NCBI GenBank assembly: GCA_004144595.1
Contig: SEEM01000007.1
Span: 1 to 64,000 of the forward strand
Reading direction: 5' to 3'
DNA: 64,000 nucleotides
DNA from: Hyphomicrobiales bacterium
GTDB taxonomy: Bacteria; Pseudomonadota; Alphaproteobacteria; Rhizobiales; Beijerinckiaceae
Shown here: one piece after another, positions 39,831-48,150 of the stretch
How the letters are laid out: each line of letters starts with the position of its first letter
How positions within the stretch are numbered: position 1 is the first letter of the stretch
Position numbers and translations under genes: made by a program
Notes under the pieces: generated by a model
Database searches by the model: none
What the model saw: only the letters and a program-made list of their open reading frames with translations
Told to the model about the DNA's origin: nothing

Positions 39831-40907
39831 ATGAACCACACGAGCCCGCTCGCCCCGGCGACGCCTGAGCAGCCCCTGCGCCTCACCAGCCTGGCCCATG
39901 GCGGCGGCTGCGGTTGCAAGCTGGCGCCGGCCGTGCTCCAGCAATTGCTGGCGGGGCACCCTGCCGCCGGCCCCTACACCCAGCTCCTCGTCGGCACCGA
40001 GACGGGCGACGATGCCGCCGTCTGGCAGGTCGATGACAACACCTGCGTCGTCGCGACCACCGATTTCTTCATGCCGGTTGTCGACGATCCCCACGATTTC
40101 GGCCGCATCGCCGCGACCAACGCCATTTCCGATATCTATGCCATGGGCGGCAAGCCGATCATGGCGCTGGCGATCCTCGGCATGCCGCTCGACAAATTGC
40201 CGATCGAGGTGACCCGCGAGATTCTCAAGGGCGGCGCTTCGATCTGCGCCGAGGCGGGCATCCCGGTCGCCGGCGGCCATTCGATCGATGCGCCCGAGCC
40301 GATCTATGGACTCGCGGTCATCGGCCTGCTCAAGCCGTCGAACTTGCGCCGTAACAGCGGTGCCAAGCCTGGTGATGCGCTGATCCTGACCAAGGCGCTC
40401 GGCGTCGGCATCTATTCGGCCGCCTTCAAGAAGGGCGAGCTTTCGGCTGCGGCCTATGACGAGATGATCGCCTCGACGACGCTGCTCAACCGGATCGGAA
40501 CCGTGCTGGCGGAGGACGCGGCCGTGCATGCCATCACCGACGTCACCGGCTTCGGCATCCTCGGTCATGGGCTCGAGATGGCGCGGGGCTCGGGTGCTAC
40601 GCTGAGGCTGCGGCTTTCCGACCTGCCGTTCCTGTCGCAGGCCGAGCGTCTGGCGCAGGAGGGCAAGGTCACCGGAGCATCGCATCGCAACTGGGCGAGC
40701 TATGGCGAGGGCGCCGTCCTGCCGGCCGGCTTGCCGGATTGGCAGCGTCACCTGCTCACCGATCCGCAGACCTCGGGCGGTCTGCTCGTCTCCTGCGCCG
40801 CCGAGCGGGCCGAGGCGGTACTGGCCCAGATCAACGGGGCCGGCTATGCGGCGGCGCGGATCATCGGCGCGGTCGAGGCCGGGCCTGCGCAGGTCGTCAT
40901 CGACTGA
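39831..40907 (+). CDS. selD: selenide, water dikinase (selenophosphate synthase)
   Basis: Makes selenophosphate from selenide and ATP, the selenium donor for Sec-tRNA. From ATG 39831 it has 358 residues. [10 protein letters not shown] (24-33) holds the active-site cysteine C27 and lysine K30; the cysteine is not replaced by selenocysteine. [29 protein letters not shown] and ILKGG give the metal and ATP residues; [12 protein letters not shown] completes the PurM-like fold. Convergent with the 127-residue gene. Confidence 0.96.
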   Translation: MNHTSPLAPATPEQPLRLTSLAHGGGCGCKLAPAVLQQLLAGHPAAGPYTQLLVGTETGDDAAVWQVDDNTCVVATTDFFMPVVDDPHDFGRIAATNAISDIYAMGGKPIMALAILGMPLDKLPIEVTREILKGGASICAEAGIPVAGGHSIDAPEPIYGLAVIGLLKPSNLRRNSGAKPGDALILTKALGVGIYSAAFKKGELSAAAYDEMIASTTLLNRIGTVLAEDAAVHAITDVTGFGILGHGLEMARGSGATLRLRLSDLPFLSQAERLAQEGKVTGASHRNWASYGEGAVLPAGLPDWQRHLLTDPQTSGGLLVSCAAERAEAVLAQINGAGYAAARIIGAVEAGPAQVVID

Positions 40908-40913
40908 CGGGCT

Positions 40914-41297
40914 TCAGCGCGCTTCCTGAACCTCCAGGTTCCGGCCCCAGACATCGAAGAAGGCGCCCTTGTTGAGGACCAGCCGGTCCTCGCGCAAAGT
41001 AGCCTCGAGTTCGCGCAGGCGATCGCGGGCCATGGCGTCCGGCACCAGCCCGCCATCGCCGTCGCGCGTCGGGAAGAAGGCGGCGCCGTCCCAGTTCACG
41101 CCGGCGCCGCGCAGCATCAGCACGATGTCGCCCCAGTCGATATCGTCGCCGACGACATGGACGAAGGTGGAGCGCAGCGGCTCGACCTTCGGCTCGGCGA
41201 TCTTCACCAGCACGATCAGCGCCGTGAACGGGCCCTTGCGGTAGAGTTTGCCGAGCCAGCCGTCGAAATCGGTTCCGAGCCCTCTAGACGTCGGCAT
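40914..41297 (-). CDS. protein of unknown function beside tRNA-Sec
   Basis: 127 residues, no signal peptide or membrane span. Residues LGTDFDGWLGKLYRKGPF, STFVHVVGDDIDWGDIVLML and VLNKGAFFDVWGRNLEV suggest an alpha/beta fold. It lies between selD (convergent, stops 6 bases apart) and selC, on the same strand as the selA-selB-selC genes, 77 bases beyond the tRNA 3' end. That place suggests a link to selenium use, but nothing in the sequence proves it. Confidence 0.7.
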   Translation of the reverse strand: MPTSRGLGTDFDGWLGKLYRKGPFTALIVLVKIAEPKVEPLRSTFVHVVGDDIDWGDIVLMLRGAGVNWDGAAFFPTRDGDGGLVPDAMARDRLRELEATLREDRLVLNKGAFFDVWGRNLEVQEAR

Positions 41298-41364
41298 GCG
41301 GCGGACCGGGCAGGTGGCGGGCTACGCAGGCGAGGGGAGAGCTATCGGTGTCCGTCATGGCCCC

Positions 41365-43389
41365 TCAGGGAACTGGCGGAAGAGAATGGGAGTCGAACCC
41401 ACCAGAGACCGTCTGACGGCCCCTCCCGGATTTGAAGTCCGGACGCCCCACCGGGGACGTTTCTCCTCCATCGCTCGATCCGGGTAGCGGGCCGAAAAGA
41501 TCGAGCCGCCGCCGGTTGATGCGTCTCAGGTCGCCGCGGCGGATGGTGACGCCGTGACGATCGAAGAACTCTAGAATCTGGATAGCGACCTTTCGGCCGT
41601 TGTCGAGCCTGTCGCGGAACTGGGCCGCATTGAAGCCCGCCGGATGAGCTTCGGCGAGCTCGGCCGCGATGCCGACCATCTCAGCGAGCGTGCCGCGCAG
41701 GAAGAAATGGTCGAGCGCGACCTCATGGACATCGCCGCGCCGGCCGGATAGCCGCAGCAGGCGCCGGATTTCCTCCTCGGGCCGCCCCAGCATCTGGGCG
41801 ATATCGCGCACGCGGGGCGGGCGGAAGCGCTCGTCATCGGCGACGAGCGGCATGATTCGTTCCCAAAGGGCCTCGTCATCCGGCGAAAGCCGCGCTTCGT
41901 AACCCGGCCGCCTGAGCCAGGAGCCCGCCGGCACCAGCACGCCGTCTTGCGTCAGCCGCGCAAGCGCCTGCCGGAACAAGGGCGCCGGCCAGCGCGGCGC
42001 GACGGCGAAACGTAGCCGCTCCAGTCCCATGCCGGGCAGGTCGGGATGCTCGGCGTGGAAGGCGTCGAGCCGCGCCGTTGCGGCCTGCGCCAGCGCCTGC
42101 CAATGCGCGGGCAGCATCGCGAGCGGGCCGATCCTGACGAGGTCGAGCTGGTTCGTCAGGTTGTCGGCCGCCTCGGGAGCGAGCGCGCGGTCGCGGGCGA
42201 AGCCGTTGATATCGGCGTGATGCGGCGGCGCAGACAGCAGCCCATGAAGGGCCTCTGCCGGGTCGGACAGGCGGAGTGCGGCGAGCTGCGCCAGACGCTC
42301 CGGACTGCGACGCCGGCGTTCCGGCGCGCGCAGATCGAGGAAACGTCCACCGCCGATCGTGCGGGAGGCGCCGGTGTCGCGCAGCACGAAACGGTCGAGC
42401 GTCGCGGCCGCGATCGGCTCGTCGAGCACGAGCTGGATCAGGCCGTCGCCGCCCGGGTCGATCCCTTCGTTCAGCAGCACGATGCGGGCGCCGATCTCGG
42501 CGGCGGCGTGATGCAAACGGACGGGCTGCCACATCGTCAGCGCCTTCTCGCCCGGCAGCCGCGAAACCTCCGCATCGATCCGCGGCGTCGGGGCATGAAG
42601 CGCGGGCGCCAGCACCATTTCGCCGTGCCTGATGGCGTCCTTCGTGACACCGGGACCGGCGAGATTGAGCGCACAGCGCTCGCCGGCGACGCCGCGTTCG
42701 GCCGGGCGGTTCTGAGCATGGATCGAGCGCACCCGGGCCGGCAAGCCTCCGGGCGAGACGACGATGCGGTCGCCGACCGTTACGCTGCCGGACAGGACGG
42801 TGCCCGTGACCACCGTCCCGGCGCCCTGCAGGGTGAAGCAGCGATCGACCGCAAGCCGGAAGGCACCGTTGCCCTGTCGCGCCTGGGCTTCGCGAGCCCG
42901 CGCCGCGAGCCGATCGGCGAGCGCCGGCAAGCCCTCTCCGGTCAGGGTCGAGACCGGGAGCATCGGCGCCCTGGCGAAGGGGCCTGACGCCAGCAGCGCG
43001 GCGACCTCGTTCTCGACCGCCTCGATCCGGTCAGCCTCCACCAAATCGGCCTTGGTGATCGCGACGACCGCCTCGTTGATGCCGAGCAGCCGGGCTATGG
43101 CGACATGCTCTCGCGTCTGGGGCATCACGCCGTCATCGGCCGCGACGACCAATAGCAGAAGGTCGATCCCCGCAGCGCCGGCGAGCATCGTGTGCACGAA
43201 TTTCTCATGGCCGGGCACGTCGATGAAGCCGACGACCGAGCCGTCCACTTGCGGCCAATAGGCGAAGCCGAGCGCGATCGAGATGCCGCGCGCCTTCTCC
43301 TCCTTCAATCGGTCGGTCTCGACGCCGGTCAAACGCCTGACCAGCGAGGTCTTGCCGTGGTCGATATGGCCGGCGGTGCCGATGATCAT
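41365..43389 (-). CDS. selB: selenocysteine-specific elongation factor SelB, frame running through selC
   Basis: Delivers Sec-tRNA to the ribosome at UGA codons followed by a SECIS. 674 residues from ATG 43389. GTP-binding domain: [12 protein letters not shown] (4-15), DVPGHEKF (about 57-64), TKAD (about 116). Elongation-factor domains II-III follow, then four winged-helix repeats that bind the SECIS; the recognisable end is [10 protein letters not shown]. The frame does not stop there: it continues through the whole tRNA-Sec gene (giving DFKSG from the anticodon arm) and ends at TGA 41365-41367. The start overlaps the stop of the Sel1-repeat gene (ATGA). Confidence 0.95.
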   Translation of the reverse strand: MIIGTAGHIDHGKTSLVRRLTGVETDRLKEEKARGISIALGFAYWPQVDGSVVGFIDVPGHEKFVHTMLAGAAGIDLLLLVVAADDGVMPQTREHVAIARLLGINEAVVAITKADLVEADRIEAVENEVAALLASGPFARAPMLPVSTLTGEGLPALADRLAARAREAQARQGNGAFRLAVDRCFTLQGAGTVVTGTVLSGSVTVGDRIVVSPGGLPARVRSIHAQNRPAERGVAGERCALNLAGPGVTKDAIRHGEMVLAPALHAPTPRIDAEVSRLPGEKALTMWQPVRLHHAAAEIGARIVLLNEGIDPGGDGLIQLVLDEPIAAATLDRFVLRDTGASRTIGGGRFLDLRAPERRRRSPERLAQLAALRLSDPAEALHGLLSAPPHHADINGFARDRALAPEAADNLTNQLDLVRIGPLAMLPAHWQALAQAATARLDAFHAEHPDLPGMGLERLRFAVAPRWPAPLFRQALARLTQDGVLVPAGSWLRRPGYEARLSPDDEALWERIMPLVADDERFRPPRVRDIAQMLGRPEEEIRRLLRLSGRRGDVHEVALDHFFLRGTLAEMVGIAAELAEAHPAGFNAAQFRDRLDNGRKVAIQILEFFDRHGVTIRRGDLRRINRRRLDLFGPLPGSSDGGETSPVGRPDFKSGRGRQTVSGGFDSHSLPPVP
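41374..41470 (-). tRNA. selC: tRNA-Sec (TCA)
   Basis: Minus strand, starting GGAGGAGAAACGTCCCC. It has the 8-bp acceptor stem (GGAGGAGA / TCTCTTCC with one G-U) characteristic of tRNA-Sec, anticodon loop CTTCAAA (anticodon TCA, reads UGA), a long extra arm (GGGCCGTCAGACGGTCTC region) and T-arm GGTTCGACTCC. CCA is encoded (41374-41376). It lies entirely inside the 3' end of the selB reading frame on the same strand. Confidence 0.96.
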
Positions 43390-44135
43390 GGCGCGGTCTC
43401 TGCGGGAGAGACGGTCGCGCGCGCGGCTTTGATGAAGGGCGCCGCGAGCGGGCTGCCCTTGCTTTCGGCCGCGAGCAACAGGGCGAGCGCCCTCGTCGCA
43501 TCCGCCGGCACGCCCTGGCCGAGCAGGGTCGCGGCGCCGAGCATGGCTTCGGAATCCGGGTCGCCGGCCGCCATGCCGCGCTGCCACCATTGCGCGGCCG
43601 CGTCGGCGTCGCGCTCCACGCCGAGCGCATCGTGATGCATCATGCCGAGCCGGGTCATGCTGGTGGCGATGCCGGCCTCTGCCGCGGCCTGCGCCCAGCG
43701 CAGGGCCTCGGCCCGATCGCCCGCATTGCCGCCTTCAAGCAGCATCCAGGAGAGCATGTCCTGTGCCGGGGCGTCGCCCTGTTCGGCAGCGAGCCGATAG
43801 AGCCGCATCGCCTCGGCATCGCTCTGCGCGACGCCTTCGCCCTTGAAGTGCAGGGCCGCTAGATTGCGCTGCCCGACCGGATCGCCGCCTTCCGCCGACA
43901 GGTTCAGCCAGCGCAGGGCGAGGGCCGGATCGCGCTGGACGCCAAGCCCCTCGGCGAAACAGGCGCCGATATTGTTCTGCGCCCGCCCGATGCCGGCATG
44001 GGCCAGCGGCCCCCAAAGCGCGAGCGCCGCCGGATGATCGCCACGCTCGACCGCTGCCGTGGCCGCGGCCATCTTGGCGGCGACATCACCATCAGGGGTT
44101 TCACCCCGGCCTAAAAGGCGCTCAAGCCAGCGCAT
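43386..44135 (-). CDS. Sel1-like repeat protein within the selA-selB unit
   Basis: 249 residues with at least four Sel1-type (TPR-like) repeats: [20 protein letters not shown] (54-73), [56 protein letters not shown]. No signal peptide, so cytosolic scaffold. It overlaps selA by 14 bases and selB by 4, so it is translated as part of the selenium operon. The name Sel1 repeat is unrelated to selenium. Its function here is unknown; a scaffold for SelA/SelB or FDH assembly is possible. Confidence 0.88.
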   Translation of the reverse strand: MRWLERLLGRGETPDGDVAAKMAAATAAVERGDHPAALALWGPLAHAGIGRAQNNIGACFAEGLGVQRDPALALRWLNLSAEGGDPVGQRNLAALHFKGEGVAQSDAEAMRLYRLAAEQGDAPAQDMLSWMLLEGGNAGDRAEALRWAQAAAEAGIATSMTRLGMMHHDALGVERDADAAAQWWQRGMAAGDPDSEAMLGAATLLGQGVPADATRALALLLAAESKGSPLAAPFIKAARATVSPAETAP

Positions 44136-45528
44136 CGGGCCGTCCGGGTATCAACGCATCGAGCTGCGCCACGAACAGTGCCTCATCCTCCAGGCAGCGC
44201 AGGTCGAAGACGAGCGAGCCTTGCGCGATCCGCCCGATCACCGGCACCGGCACGGCGCGGAAGGCCGCCGCGAGCTTCTCGACCGCGGAGCCCGCAGCCT
44301 TGCCGGCCGGCCGCAGCGCAAGCCCGGCACTCGGCAACGTCTCCAGCGGCAGTGCGCCGGACCCGATCTGGCTGGCGCAGTCGATGGTTTCGACGACCCA
44401 AGCCGGCCCGACCGCTGCCGCGACCTTGGGCTTAAGGCGCTCGGCCAGCGCGCGCAGATCTTCAGCTTTCCGCGTGAACAGCCGGAGCGTCGGCAGCCGC
44501 TGGGCCAGCCGGTCGGGATCGCGATAGAGCCGAAGCGTCGCCTCCAGTGCCGCGAGCCGGAGCTTGTCGAGACGCAATGCCCGCTTCAGCGGGTTCTTGG
44601 CCAGTTTCGCGATCAGGTCCTTCCGGCCGGCGACGATGCCGGCCTGCGGGCCGCCGAGCAATTTGTCGCCGGAGAAGGTGACGAGATCGGCACCGCCCCT
44701 CAGGGCATCCTGAACTGTCTTCTCGCGGCGCAGGCCCCAGCGCGAGAGGTCGATCAGCGTGCCCGAGCCGAGATCGTCGACGAAGGGCAGGTCATGCTGG
44801 CGCGCCAGCTTCGCCAGTTCGGCCGGCTCGACCTCGGCCGTGAAACCCTGCACCACATAGTTCGAGGTGTGGACCTTCATCACGAGCCCGGTCTCGGGCC
44901 CGATCGCCTCGGCATAGTCCTTGAGATGCGTACGGTTGGTGGTGCCGACCTCGCGCAGGGTCGCGCCGGCCCGCGCCATGATGTCGGGCATGCGGAAAGC
45001 GCCGCCGATCTCGATCAACTCGCCGCGCGAGACGATCGCCTCGCGATCCCGGGCGAGGGTGTTGAGCACCAGCAGCACCGCCGAGGCGTTGTTGTTGACC
45101 AGGATCGCGTCCTCGGCGCCGGTGAGTTCCCTTATGAGGTCGCGCACATGCGCGTCGCGCTCGCCGCGCTGACCGGCTTCGATCCCATATTCGAGATTGG
45201 TCGGCGCGCGCATCGCCGCGACCACGGCCTCGATCGCCTCCTCGGCCAGCAGGGCGCGGCCGAGATTGGTGTGCAGCACCGTCCCCGTCAGGTTGATCAC
45301 CGGGCGTTGCGAGGGACGGCTCTGTTCCTCCAGCCGATCCAGCGCCATGCGACCGGCCTGCTCGGCCGATGGCGCTACCGGCCCGCCACCGGCTCGCAGC
45401 CGCTCGATCACATATCGGATCGCATCCGTCGCTGCCGCGCGCCCATGGCCCGCGATGGCGAGTTCGCCATTGGCGCTGCGCAACACCGAATCGACCGAGG
45501 GTGGGTGGAAGCGTTCGGGCTTGTTCAT
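44122..45528 (-). CDS. selA: L-seryl-tRNA(Sec) selenium transferase
   Basis: PLP enzyme that converts Ser-tRNA(Sec) to Sec-tRNA(Sec) with selenophosphate. 468 residues; NLTGTVLHTNLGRA (79-92), NNNASAVLLVLN, DDLGSGTL (251-258), and FSGDKLLGGPQAG with the PLP lysine K289. Full length for SelA, forming decamers in known cases. 25 bases downstream of fdhE; overlaps the Sel1 gene. Confidence 0.96.
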   Translation of the reverse strand: MNKPERFHPPSVDSVLRSANGELAIAGHGRAAATDAIRYVIERLRAGGGPVAPSAEQAGRMALDRLEEQSRPSQRPVINLTGTVLHTNLGRALLAEEAIEAVVAAMRAPTNLEYGIEAGQRGERDAHVRDLIRELTGAEDAILVNNNASAVLLVLNTLARDREAIVSRGELIEIGGAFRMPDIMARAGATLREVGTTNRTHLKDYAEAIGPETGLVMKVHTSNYVVQGFTAEVEPAELAKLARQHDLPFVDDLGSGTLIDLSRWGLRREKTVQDALRGGADLVTFSGDKLLGGPQAGIVAGRKDLIAKLAKNPLKRALRLDKLRLAALEATLRLYRDPDRLAQRLPTLRLFTRKAEDLRALAERLKPKVAAAVGPAWVVETIDCASQIGSGALPLETLPSAGLALRPAGKAAGSAVEKLAAAFRAVPVPVIGRIAQGSLVFDLRCLEDEALFVAQLDALIPGRPDALA

Positions 45529-45553
45529 CAGGCTCCCTCCGGGAGACGCTTGA

Positions 45554-46474
45554 TCAGTATCCGAGCAGGAATGGATTCACTCCCGCGCGCCGCCAGCCGG
45601 CCTCGGTCACCAAGAGGTCGAGCCCGAGGCTCGCGACATCGTCCGCCACCGGCTCGAGCTCCGGCGCCTTGCGACGGTTCAGGATCTTCACATAGGTCCG
45701 GCATTCGTCGCAGGTCTCGGCCTTGATCGTGTCGGCGATGCCCTCGATCTCCTGATAGGCGATGCCCTTGGTCGAGCCGCAGGAGACGCATTTCACCCGG
45801 ACATGGTTCCACTGCGTCGCGCAGAGCGAACACTGGACATAGCGCACGCCCTCGACATTGAGGTCGGCGACGACCGCGCTCGCCACCGGCGGCCCGCCGC
45901 AGCACGGGCAGACGCCGTCTGCGACCGGCTGGGGCAGGGCGGGATCGAGCCGGGCGCTGCGGCTTGCCGCGACGACCTGCAGGGCCGCGGCGGCGAAGAT
46001 GTGCTCGGCGACCGCCTCGACCGGCACCGCATCGGCCAGCACCGCGGCAAACATCGCCTGCCTCGCCTCCGGTTCCGCCGCGACGGCCCGTGCGAGGGCA
46101 GCGCGAGCGAGGTCCGGCATGGCGACGTCGGCCAGTGATTTCGCAAGCTGGTCGAAGGCGGCCGTAACCGCCGGGTCGGCGGCCAGCTCCTCGCGTGGCA
46201 GCACGGGCATGGCGTTGGCCGCGCGCAATCGCAGGTCAGCGGGGGAGGGCATGGCGGGCGGATCGATCGTCGCAGCCAGCGTCGCCTGAGCCTGGCTCAA
46301 TCTACCGAGGAAGGCGAGATAGCCTTCGAGCTGATGCCCCGGCGCCAGTGCCGCGAAACGTTCCGCCCGGATGGCGAACAGCTTCCCTGGTTCCGGCAGG
46401 CGCAGGAACGGCGGTTTGTCGCGTTCCGGCGTGCCGACATCCTCGAAGGTCGCGAGATCCTGGTCGTCACTCAT
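45554..46474 (-). CDS. fdhE: formate dehydrogenase accessory protein FdhE
   Basis: Needed for activity of respiratory formate dehydrogenases; binds the catalytic subunit before export. 306 residues; the C-terminal half has four CxxC pairs in rubredoxin-like knuckles: CPCCGG, CSLC, CVSC and CDEC. N-terminal half is helical. Sits between the FDH structural genes and selA. Confidence 0.93.
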   Translation of the reverse strand: MSDDQDLATFEDVGTPERDKPPFLRLPEPGKLFAIRAERFAALAPGHQLEGYLAFLGRLSQAQATLAATIDPPAMPSPADLRLRAANAMPVLPREELAADPAVTAAFDQLAKSLADVAMPDLARAALARAVAAEPEARQAMFAAVLADAVPVEAVAEHIFAAAALQVVAASRSARLDPALPQPVADGVCPCCGGPPVASAVVADLNVEGVRYVQCSLCATQWNHVRVKCVSCGSTKGIAYQEIEGIADTIKAETCDECRTYVKILNRRKAPELEPVADDVASLGLDLLVTEAGWRRAGVNPFLLGY

Positions 46475-46540
46475 TCAACGTCCTCTCGAACCGCACGGGT
46501 CACGGGAGGCGGAGCGGCGGGTGCCGCGCCGCAGGCGATT

Positions 46541-47236
46541 TCATTCGGCCGGGCCGGCGCTATGGCGGCGCGGCGGCGCCTGCCGTTCGTCGATCACACC
46601 CTCGCGCGCCTCCTGGCGCAGCCAGAGCCGGTGGTGGCGGAAGGCCCAGCCGCCCGTCACCTTTCCCTCGGTCATGGCGTTCATGGTGCCACGTACGTAG
46701 AAGCCGGCATAGACATGGACGATGACGACGAGCAGCATCGCGACCGCCGCCAGCGCATGCACGATATGGCCGAAGCGCTGCTGCTCTATGGTGAAGCTTG
46801 CGCCGAAATACTCGTACCAGATCACGATGCCCGTCCCGAACAGGACGAGGATCAGGAGCGCCATCAGCCAGAAGACGATCTTCTGCGCGCCGTTATACTT
46901 GCCGATTTCCGGCAGGTTTTCCTCGCGGCCCGACATGACCTCGCCGATATGGCCCATCCATTTGGTGTCGGCCTTCGTCCAGAAATTGTAGCGCACCATC
47001 TGGACGAACAGGATCGCGAAGCTCGCCAGCAGCACGACGCCGATCCAGGGATGCAGCGCGCGCGTGTTGGAGCCGCCGCCGAACAGGCTCGACAGGAAGA
47101 ACAATGTCGGGTGGAACAGCGCCGCTCCGCTGAGCGTCAGCAGGATCAGAGCGATCGCGGTGACCCAGTGGTTGACGCGCACGCGGCCGGGGTAGCGGTC
47201 GACGGTCGTGCGTTCCTCTTCACGCCTGACGGCCAC
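46541..47236 (-). CDS. fdoI: formate dehydrogenase gamma subunit (cytochrome b556)
   Basis: Membrane subunit that takes electrons to quinone with two haems b. 231 residues, four spans; histidines in [12 protein letters not shown] (span 1), [12 protein letters not shown] (span 2) and [21 protein letters not shown] (span 4, in part) are the haem ligands. Overlaps the beta subunit by 17 bases. The C-terminus extends into a basic tail (REEERTT is at the N-terminus). Confidence 0.93.
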   Translation of the reverse strand: MAVRREEERTTVDRYPGRVRVNHWVTAIALILLTLSGAALFHPTLFFLSSLFGGGSNTRALHPWIGVVLLASFAILFVQMVRYNFWTKADTKWMGHIGEVMSGREENLPEIGKYNGAQKIVFWLMALLILVLFGTGIVIWYEYFGASFTIEQQRFGHIVHALAAVAMLLVVIVHVYAGFYVRGTMNAMTEGKVTGGWAFRHHRLWLRQEAREGVIDERQAPPRRHSAGPAE

Positions 47237-48140
47237 GGGAAGCCTCCTCGTCGATCAGATGCTCGGCCTCGCGGTCTTCTGCGCGGCTGACGTCGTTGCG
47301 TCGGGCGATCGTCGCATGGACGAAGGCGAAGGCGGCGGCGAAACCGACTGCCGCCATGCCCGCATACTTGGACACTCCCTTCCAGAGCTCGACGACCTGG
47401 CTGATCCGCGGGTTGTTCGGCAGGTTGGCGTAGAGCTGCGGCTTGTCGGCATGGTGCAGCACATACATCACATGCGTGCCGCCGACGCCGGGCGGATCGT
47501 AGATGCCGGCATTCTTGAAGCCGCGCGACTTCAGGTCGGTGATCCGGCCATTGGCATGGTCCAGCATCGCCTTCTTCGTACCGAACACGATCGCGCCGGT
47601 CGGGCAGGCCTTGGCACAGGCCGGTGCCTGGCCGACCGAGACCCGGTCCGAGCAGAGCGTGCACTTATAGGCCTTCTGGTCGGCCTGGCTGATGCGCGGG
47701 ATGTTGAAGGGGCAGCCCTTCACGCAATAGCCGCAGCCGATACAGTTTTCCGAGACGAAATCGACGATGCCGTTGTTGTACTGGACGATCGCGCCGGGCG
47801 AGGGGCAGGCCTTGAGGCAGCCCGGGTCGGCGCAATGCATGCAGCCGTCCTTGCGGATCAGCCATTCGAGATCGCCGCTCTCCGGGTTCTCCCATTCGGT
47901 GAACCGCATCAGCGTCCAGGTATTCTCGGTCAGGTCGTGCGGGTTGTCGTAGACGCCCCGGTTGATCCCGACTTCCTCGCGCAGGTTGTTCCACTCCAGG
48001 CAGGCCGCCTGGCAAGCCTTGCAGCCGATGCATTTCGAAACGTCGATGAGCTTGGCCACCTCGAAATCGTGGCGGACATCCGGCGGCTTGAAGGTGGTCG
48101 CCGAGATGCGGGCGAAGTCCTGACTCTGCAATCCAGCCAT
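47220..48140 (-). CDS. fdoH: formate dehydrogenase beta subunit (iron-sulfur)
   Basis: Electron wire with four [4Fe-4S] clusters. 306 residues from ATG 48140, which has GGAGGAA at three bases; the open frame upstream is not used. Cysteine clusters: [11 protein letters not shown] (37-47), [27 protein letters not shown] and CTLCSDR..CAKACP. A C-terminal hydrophobic helix ([18 protein letters not shown]) anchors it in the membrane, as in E. coli FdnH/FdoH. 10 bases after the alpha subunit gene. Confidence 0.95.
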   Translation of the reverse strand: MAGLQSQDFARISATTFKPPDVRHDFEVAKLIDVSKCIGCKACQAACLEWNNLREEVGINRGVYDNPHDLTENTWTLMRFTEWENPESGDLEWLIRKDGCMHCADPGCLKACPSPGAIVQYNNGIVDFVSENCIGCGYCVKGCPFNIPRISQADQKAYKCTLCSDRVSVGQAPACAKACPTGAIVFGTKKAMLDHANGRITDLKSRGFKNAGIYDPPGVGGTHVMYVLHHADKPQLYANLPNNPRISQVVELWKGVSKYAGMAAVGFAAAFAFVHATIARRNDVSRAEDREAEHLIDEEASRGRQA

Positions 48141-48150
48141 TGCTTCCTCC

